64,000 nucleotides of DNA from Lingula anatina (taxonomy: Eukaryota > Brachiopoda > Lingulata > Lingulida > Lingulidae), in contig NW_019774092.1 of NCBI RefSeq assembly GCF_001039355.2, positions 358,109 to 422,108 on the forward strand. The letters run 5' to 3'. Positions 12,647 through 24,305 of this stretch are shown one piece after another. The notes beneath the pieces were generated by a model, which ran no database searches, was not told the DNA's origin, and worked only from the letters and a program-made list of their open reading frames with translations. A program made the position numbers and the translations under genes. Positions within the stretch are counted from its first letter, which is position 1. Every line of letters starts with the position of its first letter.

Positions 12647-14309
12647 CTTTTTAAAAATCTTTTTTTCTTTTTTTGTACTGAAAGAGAAATAAAAAAATGT
12701 AAGAAATAATGTAAATATATAGATAATAGGGTGAACAGTTATTATAGTTGCCTAGTTTCTACGTTTTTAAATTATGCTTTTTATTCTATTTAAAGCGACA
12801 AATTAAATAAACAACGTTATTGTTTTACATAGTTAATAACAAGAACGAGAATATCTCATGTTTTAAAAAGAATTAAGTTTAAATATATTAAATTTGAAAA
12901 ACGCTAAAAAAAACATAATACCCAGTATCGTTTTCTTTATAAAATGAATTTTCTTTCAATGCTTCCCAAGTAATGTCTGCATCATATATACATTGGCATA
13001 TGTATAAACGGTCTTATATCTTATACTGAGATTACGAAACCTCCCATTTCCTCGTGCGTGTCAACGCACATGTACATATAAGATCAGAATATATAACATA
13101 GATTACAAGGAAGACTACTCCTGGTAGTGGCGACCTCTTTTGTCCATATCCTTAAGTTTATATAATTAGAGGAATATCACCATTTCTTGGTTGCCGAGGT
13201 AAACAAATGTCCAGAGAAGCGAAGTACGCAAACTGGATTTTACATTTTGTGATTAACTTTCGATACATTCTTTGGCAAGGAATTAAAATACCCTTGTACA
13301 TTGTATTTTGGATGGTGCATTATTCTTATACATTTTTTTCGTGTGTGTGTGTGTAAAATGTTTTGTTGTGATACTGATGAATCTTGTTTTTTCTGTTATT
13401 GTCATAAAATAACGAGTGCCGTCTTCAGCAGTTTAAAGGCAGTGGTTGAAAAATTATTTCATCGTATTTCTATTATATTTTACGTACATACCAGTCATCA
13501 CACGTATAAAAACGTTTGGACCACAAAATTCTTATTACTCTCGTATAACAAAAAGTATCAGCCTTATCATCAGTGCAGAGTAGTCATCATTATCAAAAAG
13601 AAATCAGAAGAGATGCATATTTTTATCTATACAAAAATCGGGTTGTAATCGAAAATACCACCTTTTAATGTAAAACCCCACCGCGGCGGCTACGGTCTAG
13701 TCTCCTCAAAGGAAGGTACACAAAATGACGCACACTTTCGTGGCCTCAGGGTAAAAAAGATACATATCTGTCTGCCCGTAACAAACCGCATTTTATTTAT
13801 AACTTTTAAAACCAGAATTCAGTTGATCAGTGGAATTTCTCTTTGATTTATCTATATATACTCAAGCTAATTTGTAATTCTAATAGATATTTTGTTCCAC
13901 TGCATATTTCGCGGGTTGACGATTATGTGGTATTAATTTTTATGTTGGTCTGTAGTGATGTACGTGATAATTTAGATTGTCTGTGACAAAAGTTGTTTTT
14001 CTTTGTTCCAAAGTTACAATAGCTGATATCGTTAATAAAATCTCCAACGTCTAAACATGGCGCCTGTTTCAGTACATCTTATCTCGATTCATATTGAACT
14101 TAAAACCCACTCTTTGTAAACTCCTTTATTTTCTTTCTTTTGGTAATTGGCGTAAAAGGTTCACTAAAAGTGATGAATTCGCCTTGACAGCGTTATACCT
14201 TTATAAGAAGAGAAATTTAAACTTTCACAATTTTAGATATCATGAAAATATAGAATAGATTCTTTAATGACTAAAATGCATCACATTTGCATTTCTTTGT
14301 CGGCGTACG
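12647..14309. other. 5' flank of gene A (contig end)
   Basis: Upstream side of gene A on the minus strand. No supported gene: the 115-codon frame near 13301-13648 is a chance frame in AT-rich sequence that also occurs, identically, at 18554-18901 because the sequence is repeated there. A (GT)7 run lies near 13341. The contig stops at a single N at 14310. Confidence 0.6.
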
Positions 14310-14310
14310 N
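14310..14310. other. Single-N contig join
   Basis: One N inside ...GGCGTACG-N-CTAGAC.... The left side continues correctly at 19563 and not at 14311, so this N marks an assembly join and not a one-base ambiguity. Confidence 0.9.
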
Positions 14311-14656
14311 CTAGACAAACTTTTAATATTTTATATGAAATATTCGGAAGAAAAAATATGCCCGCGTTTTTAACATAAAAGCGTCGATTAGAAAATACAT
14401 CATCTTTTCGAACTCAGTTTATCTTGTGTATGTGTACTTCTCTTTTTATCTGTTATCAAAATATTGCATATTTGCCATTAAACTAAATACTCCATTTGCC
14501 ACTCTGAATGTACACTACATGTACATACTTATGTCCCAGATTAAAACACCTCTCCGTAATGAAAACTCTTAATTTTCTTTTTGAAATACACGAAATGAAA
14601 ACAAATACTGATTCAAAGGAAAGTTGATAGAAAAGTAAGTGCGCTAATTTATTTAT

Positions 14657-14841
14657 GCCCCCTTTACACTAGACGGCATCCTTTCTGCGCTCCGTAGTAT
14701 GCCCCTTTTCAGAGTAAAAAAAATAAAATAATGCTTAATAAGTGCCGACAACTGGTCGATCATTGAGCATTCATTCTGCAATTTAAGCGATGTTAGTTTC
14801 ATGGTCGCAGAAAGGACGCCGTCCAGTGTAAAAGGGTTTTA
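14657..14841. mobile_element. MITE family 1, copy in the redundant contig
   Basis: Begins GCCCCCTTTACACTAGACGG and ends with the matching inverted terminus CCGTCCAGTGTAAAAGGG. Terminal inverted repeats of about 30 bases flank a short non-coding core. In the other haplotype (near 11094-11190) the left terminus is missing, so the two alleles differ by a partial deletion of this element. Confidence 0.75.
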
Positions 14842-15675
14842 AGGAACAATAGTTTCTGTATTAACCCTGGGATTTTAGTTTCAACTACTGTCTACTTTTA
14901 TCAGATTAAATAATTATAACAATAATGATGATGGAGATGATGAAATAATAATAACGATGATATTCTTGCAATTGCAATTTGTTCATGATGATGATGATGA
15001 TGAAATAATAATAATAATAATAATTTAGATACAATACACACTTCCTTTATGTTTTTTTCCATAAAATATTGAATTCGATTTGTGCTACTGCTAGATAGTA
15101 TATGTGAAATCCCCGTATGTTGAATTTGATCGATCAGCAATACTCATAAATAGATTGAGTTCAGCCACGGAAAATAGTTTGCACGTGTTTATCACAGAAT
15201 TGCGCATTTTCTTCTTAATAATAATAATATAATAATAATAATCTTTATTGAAATATTGCAACCCGAAAAATATATTTATATACCTTTTATTTATTTATTT
15301 ATTTATTTACTTATTTATTTAATGAAATTTATTTAAGTCAGAGAATCCTGGTCATTTTTGGCCCTGTTGCACTCTATAGTCGCTCTCACCTCAATGGGAG
15401 GGATACAGCCCGGCTGCCATATAAGGCGCTCAGAGCTAACAAACGTATCATTTCTCCGCTGCCAGACCAGGCCCCTGCTTTAACCCCTTAGTGCTGAGTG
15501 CCAAGCTCCCCCGTGTTAACATTTTTTATCAAAATTTTAATAGTTTTTCTTAGCTGTAGTTTTAATGTTAGAGTACAAGTATGGTATTCCGATTTATTTC
15601 GAAAACCGAAGTGCAAAGATGTATGGGAAACCTTAGTCCGATTAATTTTAAGCTGCCTCTCTCTCTCTTTCTCAA

Positions 15676-15724
<49 letters not shown>
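15676..15724. repeat. (AAT)n microsatellite
   Basis: About 16 units; the equivalent position in the other copy (12053-12077) has about 8. The length change fits allelic copies. Confidence 0.9.
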
Positions 15725-15728
<4 letters not shown>

Positions 15729-15779
15729 GAGAGAGAGAAAGAAAGAATATAAGAAATAAACATATCAGGTCTCAATTTA

Positions 15780-16286
15780 CCTTTCTCTGTTACTGACGCC
15801 AAAGCTCGGAGTATTATATCCACCGTATCCGCTGCCATATCCACTGCCGTATCCGCTGCCATATCCACTGTTGTAGCCGCCATAGGGAGATCCGTACGAC
15901 GTGCTCGATCCATATCCGCCATAACCAGAACTTGAATACGGGCTGCTGTACGAGCTGGAATACGGACTAGCGTACGCATTGCTTGATGAACCGTATCGGC
16001 TGGAGGAATAGGGACTGGAGTAACCACCGCCGTATGATGAATACGGGCTGTTCAGTCCGCCATACTGTCCTCCCAAAGAGCTCCCGAATAAAGAACTGCT
16101 CACGCTTCCGTATGGGCTTTGATAAGCGCTTGTGCTGTAAGGGCTAGCATATAGGCTAGAGCTGCCAAGTCCGCTATAAAGAGATGTCCCTGTGTCCAGT
16201 GTGCTTAAAATGAGGCTTGGACAGTGGCATAATACCAACAGTATTGTCAGTTCTTTGGCGGAAAACATGATGGTCCTGGGTTTCAT
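15780..16286 (-). CDS. Second copy of gene A exon 1 (haplotype duplicate)
   Basis: Codes for the same signal peptide plus Tyr/Ser/Gly-rich segment as 12141-12646, with one amino-acid change noticed (Arg24 to Ser) and a few silent changes. The donor GTAAAT is kept, so the exon really ends at 15781 or one base beside it in this copy. No galaxin exon follows before the contig begins at 14311. It should not be counted as a separate gene unless long reads show a true tandem duplication. Confidence 0.7.
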
Positions 16287-18350
16287 CTTTTTAAAAATCT
16301 TTTTGTTTTCTTTTTTTGTACTGAAAGAGAAATAAAAAAAATGTAAGAAATAATGTAAATATATAGGTAATAGGGTGAACAGTTATTATAGTTGCCTAGT
16401 TTCTACGTTTTTAAATTATGCTTTTTATTCTATTTAAAGCGACAAATTAATCAAACAACGTTATTGTTTTACATAGTTAATAACAAAAACGAGAATATCT
16501 CATGTTTTAAAAAGGATTAAGTTTAAATATATTAAATTTGGAAAACGCTAAAAAAAAAAAACACAACATAATACCCAGTATCGTTTTCTTTATAAAATGA
16601 ATTTTCTTTCAATGCTTCCCAAGTAATGTCTGCATCATATATACATTGGCATATGTATAAACGGTCTTATATCTTATACTGAGATTACGAAACCTCCCAT
16701 TTCCTCGTGCGTGTCAACGCACATGTACATATAAGATCAGAATATATAACATAGATTACAAGGAAGACTGCTCCTGGTAGTGGCGACCTCTTTTGTCCAT
16801 ATCCTTAAGTTTATATAATTAGAGGAATATCACCATTTCTTGGTTGCCGAGGTAAACAAATGTCCAGAGAAGCGAAGTACGCAAACTGGATTTTACATTT
16901 TGTGATTAACTTTCGATACATTCTTTGGCAAGGAATTAAAATACCCTTGTACATTGTATTTTGGATGGTGCATTATTCTTATACATTTTTTTCGTGTGTG
17001 TGTGTGTAAAATGTTTTGTTGTGATACTGATGAATCTTATTTTTCTGTTATTGTCATAAAATAACGAGTGCCGTCTTCAGCCGTGTAAAGGCAGTGGTTG
17101 AAAAATTATTTCATCTTATTTCTATTATATTTTACGTACATACCAGTCATCACACATATAAAAACGTTTGGACCACAAAATTACTATTACTCTCGTATAA
17201 CAAAAAAGTATCAGCCTTATCATCAGTGCAGAGTAGTCATCATTATCGAAAAGAAATCGGAAGAGATGCATATTTTTATCTATACAAAAATCGGGTTGTA
17301 ATCGAAAATACCACCTTTTAATGTAAAACCCCACCGCGGCGGCTACGGTCTAGTCTCCTCAAAGGAAGGTACACAAAATGACGCACACTTTCGTGGCCTC
17401 GGGGGTAAAAAAGATACATATCTGTCTGCCCGTAACAAGCCGCATTTTATATATAACTTTTAAAACCAGAACTCGTTTGATCGGTGGAATTTCTCTTTGA
17501 TTTATCTATATATGTTCAAGCTAATTTGTAATTCTAATAGATATTTTGTTCCACTGCATATTTCGCGGGTTGACGATTATGTGGTATTAATTTTTATGTT
17601 GGTCTGTAGTGATGTACGCGATAATTTAGATTGTCTGTGACAAAAGTTGTTTTTCTTTGTTCCAAAGTTACAATAGCTGATATCGTTAATAAAATCTCCA
17701 ACGTCTAAACATCGCGCCTGTTTCAGTACATCTTATCTCGATTCAATTTGAACTTAAAACCCACTCTTTGTAAACTCCTTTATTTTCTTTCTTTTGGTAA
17801 TTGGCGTAAAAGGTTCACTAAAAGTGATGAATTCGCCTTGACAGCGTTATACCTTTATAAGAAGAGAAATTTAAACTTTCACAATTTTAGATATCATGAA
17901 AATATAGAATAGATTCTTTAATGACTAAAATGCATCACATTTGCATTTCTTTGTCGGCGTATGTCCCACATTAATCACCGTACCTCAATTAGGTCCCACT
18001 TAATTAAAATGAATGTGAAAATTCACCTTGAATAAGCAATAAGTAGGCAAAAGAGGATATCGCTGGAAACATCGAAAAATTATGTCCAGATAACTGTATC
18101 AGGTAATCAATCTTGCAATGGAGATGAGCACATTTCAAATTAATGTACTTCGTGATTGTCGGATAAATAGATGTTAGAAAGACATGAAATGATATTTCCC
18201 ACAAAGACTGTTGACTTTTACCCCCCCCCCTTTCTGTCACCAGAACAAGGAAGTTCCTGGAGCTTCCCGACTTACCCAGTGACATTCAACTTTTTCTCCT
18301 TCCCGCACCCGAAGAACAATGTCGTTTGTTTCAACCGATAACCAAAAGAG
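16287..18350. other. Flank of the duplicated exon 1, no gene seen
   Basis: Copy of 12647-14309 followed by sequence shared with 19563-19950. Open frames at 17094-17321 and 18004-18285 lack splice support, signal peptides or recognisable domains and look like chance frames. Confidence 0.6.
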
Positions 18351-18485
18351 ACCAAGCCCGTAGCCAGCAATTTCAAAAGGGGGTTTCTTTTTTTCTTAAA
18401 AGGTGGACCTTTTATCATGAAACCTTCATGTACATAGGGGACCTTTTCCTGGCAAAAAAGGGGGGGGGGGTCTTTCGAACCCCCC

Positions 18486-18486
18486 N
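18486..18486. other. Single-N contig join
   Basis: One N after a poly-C tract. The sequence to its right repeats 13234-14309 over exactly 1,076 bases and then runs past the previous contig end, so the right-hand contig overlaps the contig that ended at 14309. Confidence 0.9.
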
Positions 18487-19562
18487 TGGATTTTACATTT
18501 TGTGATTAACTTTCGATACATTCTTTGGCAAGGAATTAAAATACCCTTGTACATTGTATTTTGGATGGTGCATTATTCTTATACATTTTTTTCGTGTGTG
18601 TGTGTGTAAAATGTTTTGTTGTGATACTGATGAATCTTGTTTTTTCTGTTATTGTCATAAAATAACGAGTGCCGTCTTCAGCAGTTTAAAGGCAGTGGTT
18701 GAAAAATTATTTCATCGTATTTCTATTATATTTTACGTACATACCAGTCATCACACGTATAAAAACGTTTGGACCACAAAATTCTTATTACTCTCGTATA
18801 ACAAAAAGTATCAGCCTTATCATCAGTGCAGAGTAGTCATCATTATCAAAAAGAAATCAGAAGAGATGCATATTTTTATCTATACAAAAATCGGGTTGTA
18901 ATCGAAAATACCACCTTTTAATGTAAAACCCCACCGCGGCGGCTACGGTCTAGTCTCCTCAAAGGAAGGTACACAAAATGACGCACACTTTCGTGGCCTC
19001 AGGGTAAAAAAGATACATATCTGTCTGCCCGTAACAAACCGCATTTTATTTATAACTTTTAAAACCAGAATTCAGTTGATCAGTGGAATTTCTCTTTGAT
19101 TTATCTATATATATTCAAGCTAATTTGTAATTCTAATAGATATTTTGTTCCACTGCATATTTCGCGGGTTGACGATTATGTGGTATTAATTTTTATGTTG
19201 GTCTGTAGTGATGTACGTGATAATTTAGATTGTCTGTGACAAAAGTTGTTTTTCTTTGTTCCAAAGTTACAATAGCTGATATCGTTAATAAAATCTCCAA
19301 CGTCTAAACATGGCGCCTGTTTCAGTACATCTTATCTCGATTCATATTGAACTTAAAACCCACTCTTTGTAAACTCCTTTATTTTCTTTCTTTTGGTAAT
19401 TGGCGTAAAAGGTTCACTAAAAGTGATGAATTCGCCTTGACAGCGTTATACCTTTATAAGAAGAGAAATTTAAACTTTCACAATTTTAGATATCATGAAA
19501 ATATAGAATAGATTCTTTAATGACTAAAATGCATCACATTTGCATTTCTTTGTCGGCGTACG
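18487..19562. repeat. Contig overlap: near-identical to 13234-14309
   Basis: Both blocks are 1,076 bases long; I noticed one mismatch (a C/T near 13861 versus 19114). The block reproduces the end of the left contig and represents the same genomic segment printed twice. Confidence 0.88.
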
Positions 19563-19952
19563 TCCCACATTAATCACCGTACCTCAATTAGGTCCCACTT
19601 AATTAAAATGAATGTGAAAATTCACCTTGAATAAGCAATAAGTAGGCAAAAGAGGATATCGCTGGAAACATCGAAAAATTATGTCCAGATAACTGTATCA
19701 GGTAATCAATCTTGCAATGGAGATGAGCACATTTCAAATTAATGTACTTCGTGATTGTCGGATAAATAGATGTTAGAAAGACATGAAATGATATTTCCCA
19801 CAAAGACTGTTGACTTTTACCCCCCCCCCCTTTCTGTCACCAGAACAAGGAAGTTCCTGGAGCTTCCCGACTTACCCAGTGACATTCAACTTTTTCTCCT
19901 TCCCGCACCCGAAGAACAATGTCGTTTGTTTCAACCGATAACCAAAAGAGAC

Positions 19953-20114
19953 CAAGCCCGTAGCCAGCAATTTCAAAAGGGGGTTTCTTTTTTTCTTAAA
20001 AAGGTGGACCTTTTATCATGAAACCTTCATGTACATAGGGGACCTTTTCCTGGCAAAAAAGGGGGGGGGGTCTTTCGAACCCCCCCCCCCCAGGAGCCCC
20101 CTGACTACGGGCCT
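19953..20114. mobile_element. Short inverted-repeat element (AGCCCGTAGCCAG termini)
   Basis: Starts CAAGCCCGTAGCCAGCAA and ends CCCTGACTACGGGCCTGG, an imperfect inverted pair, about 160 bp apart with poly-G and poly-C runs inside. No coding capacity. The copy at 18351-18485 in the redundant contig is cut at the internal poly-C, which explains why that contig ended there. Confidence 0.65.
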
Positions 20115-23100
20115 GGAGACCCAACACTACATAGGTAAAGCGGCGTGCATAGTTTTTACATGATTAGATTAGACAAAATGTCTGTCAAGTTGATGTTGTC
20201 TATACTTTTCCTTGTCACGCTCCGTATCATAATCTAGATAGATTCCCTGCAGATCTATAATTCCTCGAGACATCTGAACAATTTGCTTATGAATGACACA
20301 TACGGACTGCACAAACGCATGATAGAGGAGGCAAAATTACACGGCGTATATATTCATTTCTATCTACAAGATATAATAAAGGGGGAGGGGAGTCGTATCA
20401 TACCCTCATTATAAACGTCACGACCGGGAAATTCTAGATTATTTTGCGCATGCGCTGTATTTTTAACTAGATTTGAAGTCGGGTGATGCGATTTATAGGC
20501 CATATTAAACTTTAATTTATATTCGATGGACATGAAAACAAAGTTTTGTCCAGGAGTTTTTTGTCTGAAATGTACTTCATATACATTTTTGCATCCAACC
20601 TTGCACTGCACAATTGTTACAACGCGGAAAATCTTTACAAATTATACCTTACACTTAATATACGGTTCACACCGAACCAAGAACTCTTATCTTGCCATCT
20701 GAATCAGACAATCTGCATTTTTAACAAGAATAGGTAATAAGTTTGCGTATGCATAATTTAAGATGAAGGCGAATTGTGGTTAAGCACGCTAGCAAGGATT
20801 GAAAATTTTTAATGCCTTAATCTTCATGAACGGTTTTCGAACAGAAAAAATAATAAAAAACGAAGAAAATATGATACATTCTAGTTCATTCGCTGTTTAT
20901 GGGAATATATTAAAATAGCAAGTTGTTTTAGAAATTCAACTGCGTGACTTAAAATCGATATACCTTCAAAGCGATTTCATCTTAAACAGAACTGCTTTGT
21001 TTCATCTTTACAAAGACACAACATCAATAAGTTCTCCGTTTCGAGCGATCAGAATTAAAAAAAAAATTTATGCGGAATCGCAAAACAATAGGTGTACTTA
21101 CGGGGCGTTATAATAACCTTCCCAGTTTCACTAGCGTTCGCTAGCGTCTGGATGATTCTCTTGACAATATCCTCTCACTTAGCTTGTCTTTATTAGCCCT
21201 GGAAATAGACCCATAGTATGTTTACAAAAAACTAGAGAATAGATTGTGACAAACAAAACAAAAAGGCACGATAAAAAGAAAATACTAAAAACGAATAGCA
21301 AATTAGACAACACGCTACAAGGGTTTTCTACTCTCACAAAAGTTAAGTTCTGATCTGGCAGATATCAATATGTCAGAATACTATAAATAAATTCACATAA
21401 AGTTTATAAAACCCCTTACAATTTGTGTATGGGACACAGGTAGAAAATTTAAAAAAAGTGATATCACTGTAACCTTCTCCGTCCATATGTGACGCCGAAG
21501 ACGAGGTCTTAGACTTATTTTAAAACACAACATCAGTAAAAGATAATGAACACGTTCGATATCACGTCTATGGAATAGGGACAGATACGGCCCATAATTT
21601 GTCCAATAATCCCTTAAGAAGTAATGGCGTTACTTTTTTATTCCAGTTTCAATAAATAATTTTTCTCTTTACTCTGACCTCTGCTTAATCTGTTGCTAAC
21701 AGATATCGGTTTATAGATGCAGGAATTATTCAAAATTGACTAATATCACTTAAAATCATCACTTGGTAAATTACACAAAATAAGACAAAATATCGTACGC
21801 ATTCCTTGCTAACTCACCACGGCTGATGCCCCCTTGTCTGTACTGATACTACTGTATCACGAAGACATTTATGTACGTTGACTTTACGTAAAGTATTACG
21901 AAACTGACAATGAGGGGGGATGTTGTAGTGATTGCCATTCAACTAATCATACGTCTTATACCAATTATGTACTTTCAAAATTAATGCAAAACGTTAAAAA
22001 ATCAAAAATAAACGTAAAGAATGACATAACTATGTAATAATTGCTAAAATCTTTATAAAATGGCGGATTTCTATATCTTACCCTACATGAAACCTGGGAG
22101 CCTGCTACTCCGTGGCCCGACGGTGGTGCAAAGAGATCCACTCTGTCACGGCAACTTCCGTCTTCACCCTAGAGCCTCTCGATGTTCACGGACCGTGCAG
22201 AATCGTTTAAACGCTCAGCTGCCCTAAATGATTATTTAGCAAAGGGGGACCATCGTGTACTTTTTTCCCTCGCTTAATTCTACGGTCTGACTCCGTCGAC
22301 CAACGTTATCTTTCACCTGAGCCCGCTATTAATTCTAACGACGAGTTTAATGCATTCAGGAGTTTTTAAGGAAATAAGGCAGGGTGCCGTGGGTCACTGG
22401 GGTTATCGTGGAGAATAATTGGGACTTAATTGCAACGCGCGGCGACCCAAGAAGATGCAGGATTCCCTTTAGAAGAGAGATAGGGAAATTCAGCGTAATC
22501 TCCAGCCAGTACCATTGGAGCGTTGATTGCCCCGATGCTGATGAGGAATGGTGATAGCAATCTTGCGCAAGTGATTAAGTTAGTTATTAGGCAAGCGATG
22601 AAAGCATCCAGAGCGATTTTAGGAACGTTGACTTCTTTTTCGAGTCAATGATATACTCAGTTATGGATTACAATTAACGCAGCTGCAGATGGGTTTTTGC
22701 ATCGAAGTCGTGACTTTTGGTCACTTGCAAGGAAGTAGTAGCAGACTGTCCATTGAAAGCCGAAGATCGGCATGTCATTTATGTTATTTCTTCCCAATGT
22801 TGTGGTATCGCTATCAATTTGAAAACTTATGATTATCAAATTAAGTGATAGAAATAACCTTAAATCGGACCACAATGGGTCGTGACGCGTGACCATTAGG
22901 TGAGGTTCAATTGTCTTACATACGTCACTTAATTAGGGATGCTAATAACGACAAGGACAGTATCAGGTGGACTAATTAGTGTACGATAACTACGATTCTA
23001 ATCAGCCTGTGATCTACCTGTATGAAAGAAAGGAAACTTGAGATATATCCTCTTTACAAACATGCGCTGGACGCCATTGTCACTAAAACGGTGACGCAGC

Positions 23101-24030
23101 ATACGACTGGGGAAGTTCCGTCTATAATGGTCTTGCGACCGGGTGACGCAATACCTTTACACTTTTTTCAAAGCCATAATTTGATATCAAACCTCAGTAG
23201 TAATTAAATGTTAAAAGCAAATTTCACTGGTTTAAGTCGGTAGGCGAACCTAGGTTGGGGAAGATCAACAGTCGCGTTTCTTATAGACTTTAAAGCGTTT
23301 ATAATAAAATGCAACGAAGTTCACAGAATAGAGTTGTCTAAGTCGGAGTCGGAGTTCATTATTCTGCAGCCGTTCGCAAGTAAAAGGTCGATACGCCATC
23401 CCCGACAACCAATTTTCCATATACGTGTAAATACTGATCATGAGAAAAAAAAACATCATCGCTGTCGACTTTTTCTTTTAATATTCTTGTGCGGGTCTAA
23501 CAGTTGTGAATAATTTAGAGCTATTTTGTAGAGTTGAAATAGATGGATTATTGAAGGTCGTTACCACAAATCGTTATCATCGAATATGAAGTTCTTTCAG
23601 ATTCAAAAGTAATTTAAGGCAACTCCATTTTATACAGAATCTATCTCAATGCGAGAGCGCTAAACGAGATAATGATGATAAACTTTATTTAAAGAGGGCC
23701 CTCTGAGGGTTTAGAATAAATTATTGTGTAGTGAATAAAAGCTAAATAGATTAATAATTTTAATTAAAATAATAATGAACTAAAATTGAATTAAATTATA
23801 GGTAATATTAGTAATAAAAATAAAGCAAAAAGACAATATGTAAGTAAAATTCCTAAAGCTACATATCTTAATAATTGTTTACATAAAAAATTACTTTTGA
23901 TTTCGGTTTAAATCGTACCGTAATGATATGGAGTAAGTAATTAACTGAGGTGTCCCGCAGCAATGGTCACACGTGAACAATTAATCTATCTACATGTTTT
24001 TCCTGATTTCTATATATCATATGCACCTTG
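20115..24030. other. Intergenic, no confident gene
   Basis: AT-rich with scattered short chance frames. The segment 22085-22600 is visibly less AT-rich and on the minus strand ends in a good donor (CATGTAGG then GTAAGATA near 22082), so it could be an untranslated first exon of a minus-strand gene. 23680-23720 carries a TTTATTTAAAGAGGGCCCTCTGAGGG segment reminiscent of a retroelement 3' end. Nothing else is supported. Confidence 0.5.
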
Positions 24031-24305
24031 CAGGGGCGGATCCAGGATTATTTGAAGGGATGCGAACCCCCCCTCCCCCCTCCCCCCTGTTGGCCTAGGG
24101 TTCGTGGCCCGCTAAAGGGCCCCGAAGTTGTTTTTTATTTTTGGTATTTTAGAGGGCGCACGGGGCCAGTTTGAACGGTTAATGTTATATAAATCAGCTA
24201 GGCAAAATTGTAATTCCAAGAGGGGAATATTAGTGAGATTTTTCCAGAAACTGAAGGGGGGGGGGGGGGGGGGTAAGGTCCCCCCTGACCCCCCCCTCTA
24301 AATTA
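24031..24305. mobile_element. CAGGGGCGGATCCAGG-type element, decayed copy
   Basis: The left terminus CAGGGGCGGATCCAGG is intact. The right end is degraded to CCCCCCTCTAAATTAG after a run of about 17 G. It shares its terminus with the elements at 32166, 45320, 46461 and 61459. Such termini are typical of hAT-like non-autonomous elements, but no transposase is present. Confidence 0.6.

Larger units (their letters stand above)
14311..18485. other. Redundant contig, probable alternative haplotype of 10817-14309 plus flank
   Basis: From 14311 this block follows 10817 onwards base for base apart from SNPs, small indels, microsatellite length changes and one fuller MITE copy (14657-14841). It runs through a second copy of gene A exon 1 and on into sequence that matches 19563-20070. 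It ends in a poly-C tract before a single N. The contigs on either side of it share a 1,076-base overlap with only one difference noticed, so this block is best read as the second haplotype placed between two contigs that should join directly. Confidence 0.85.

Noticed and set aside
13301-13648. 115-codon frame repeated identically at 18554-18901
   Set aside because: Identity comes from the contig overlap, not from selection. The frame has no domain or signal peptide and is broken in the haplotype copy at 17040-17300.
15780-16286. A second independent Gly/Tyr-rich gene
   Set aside because: The contig carrying it duplicates its neighbours and sits between two overlapping contigs; an allelic copy explains it better.
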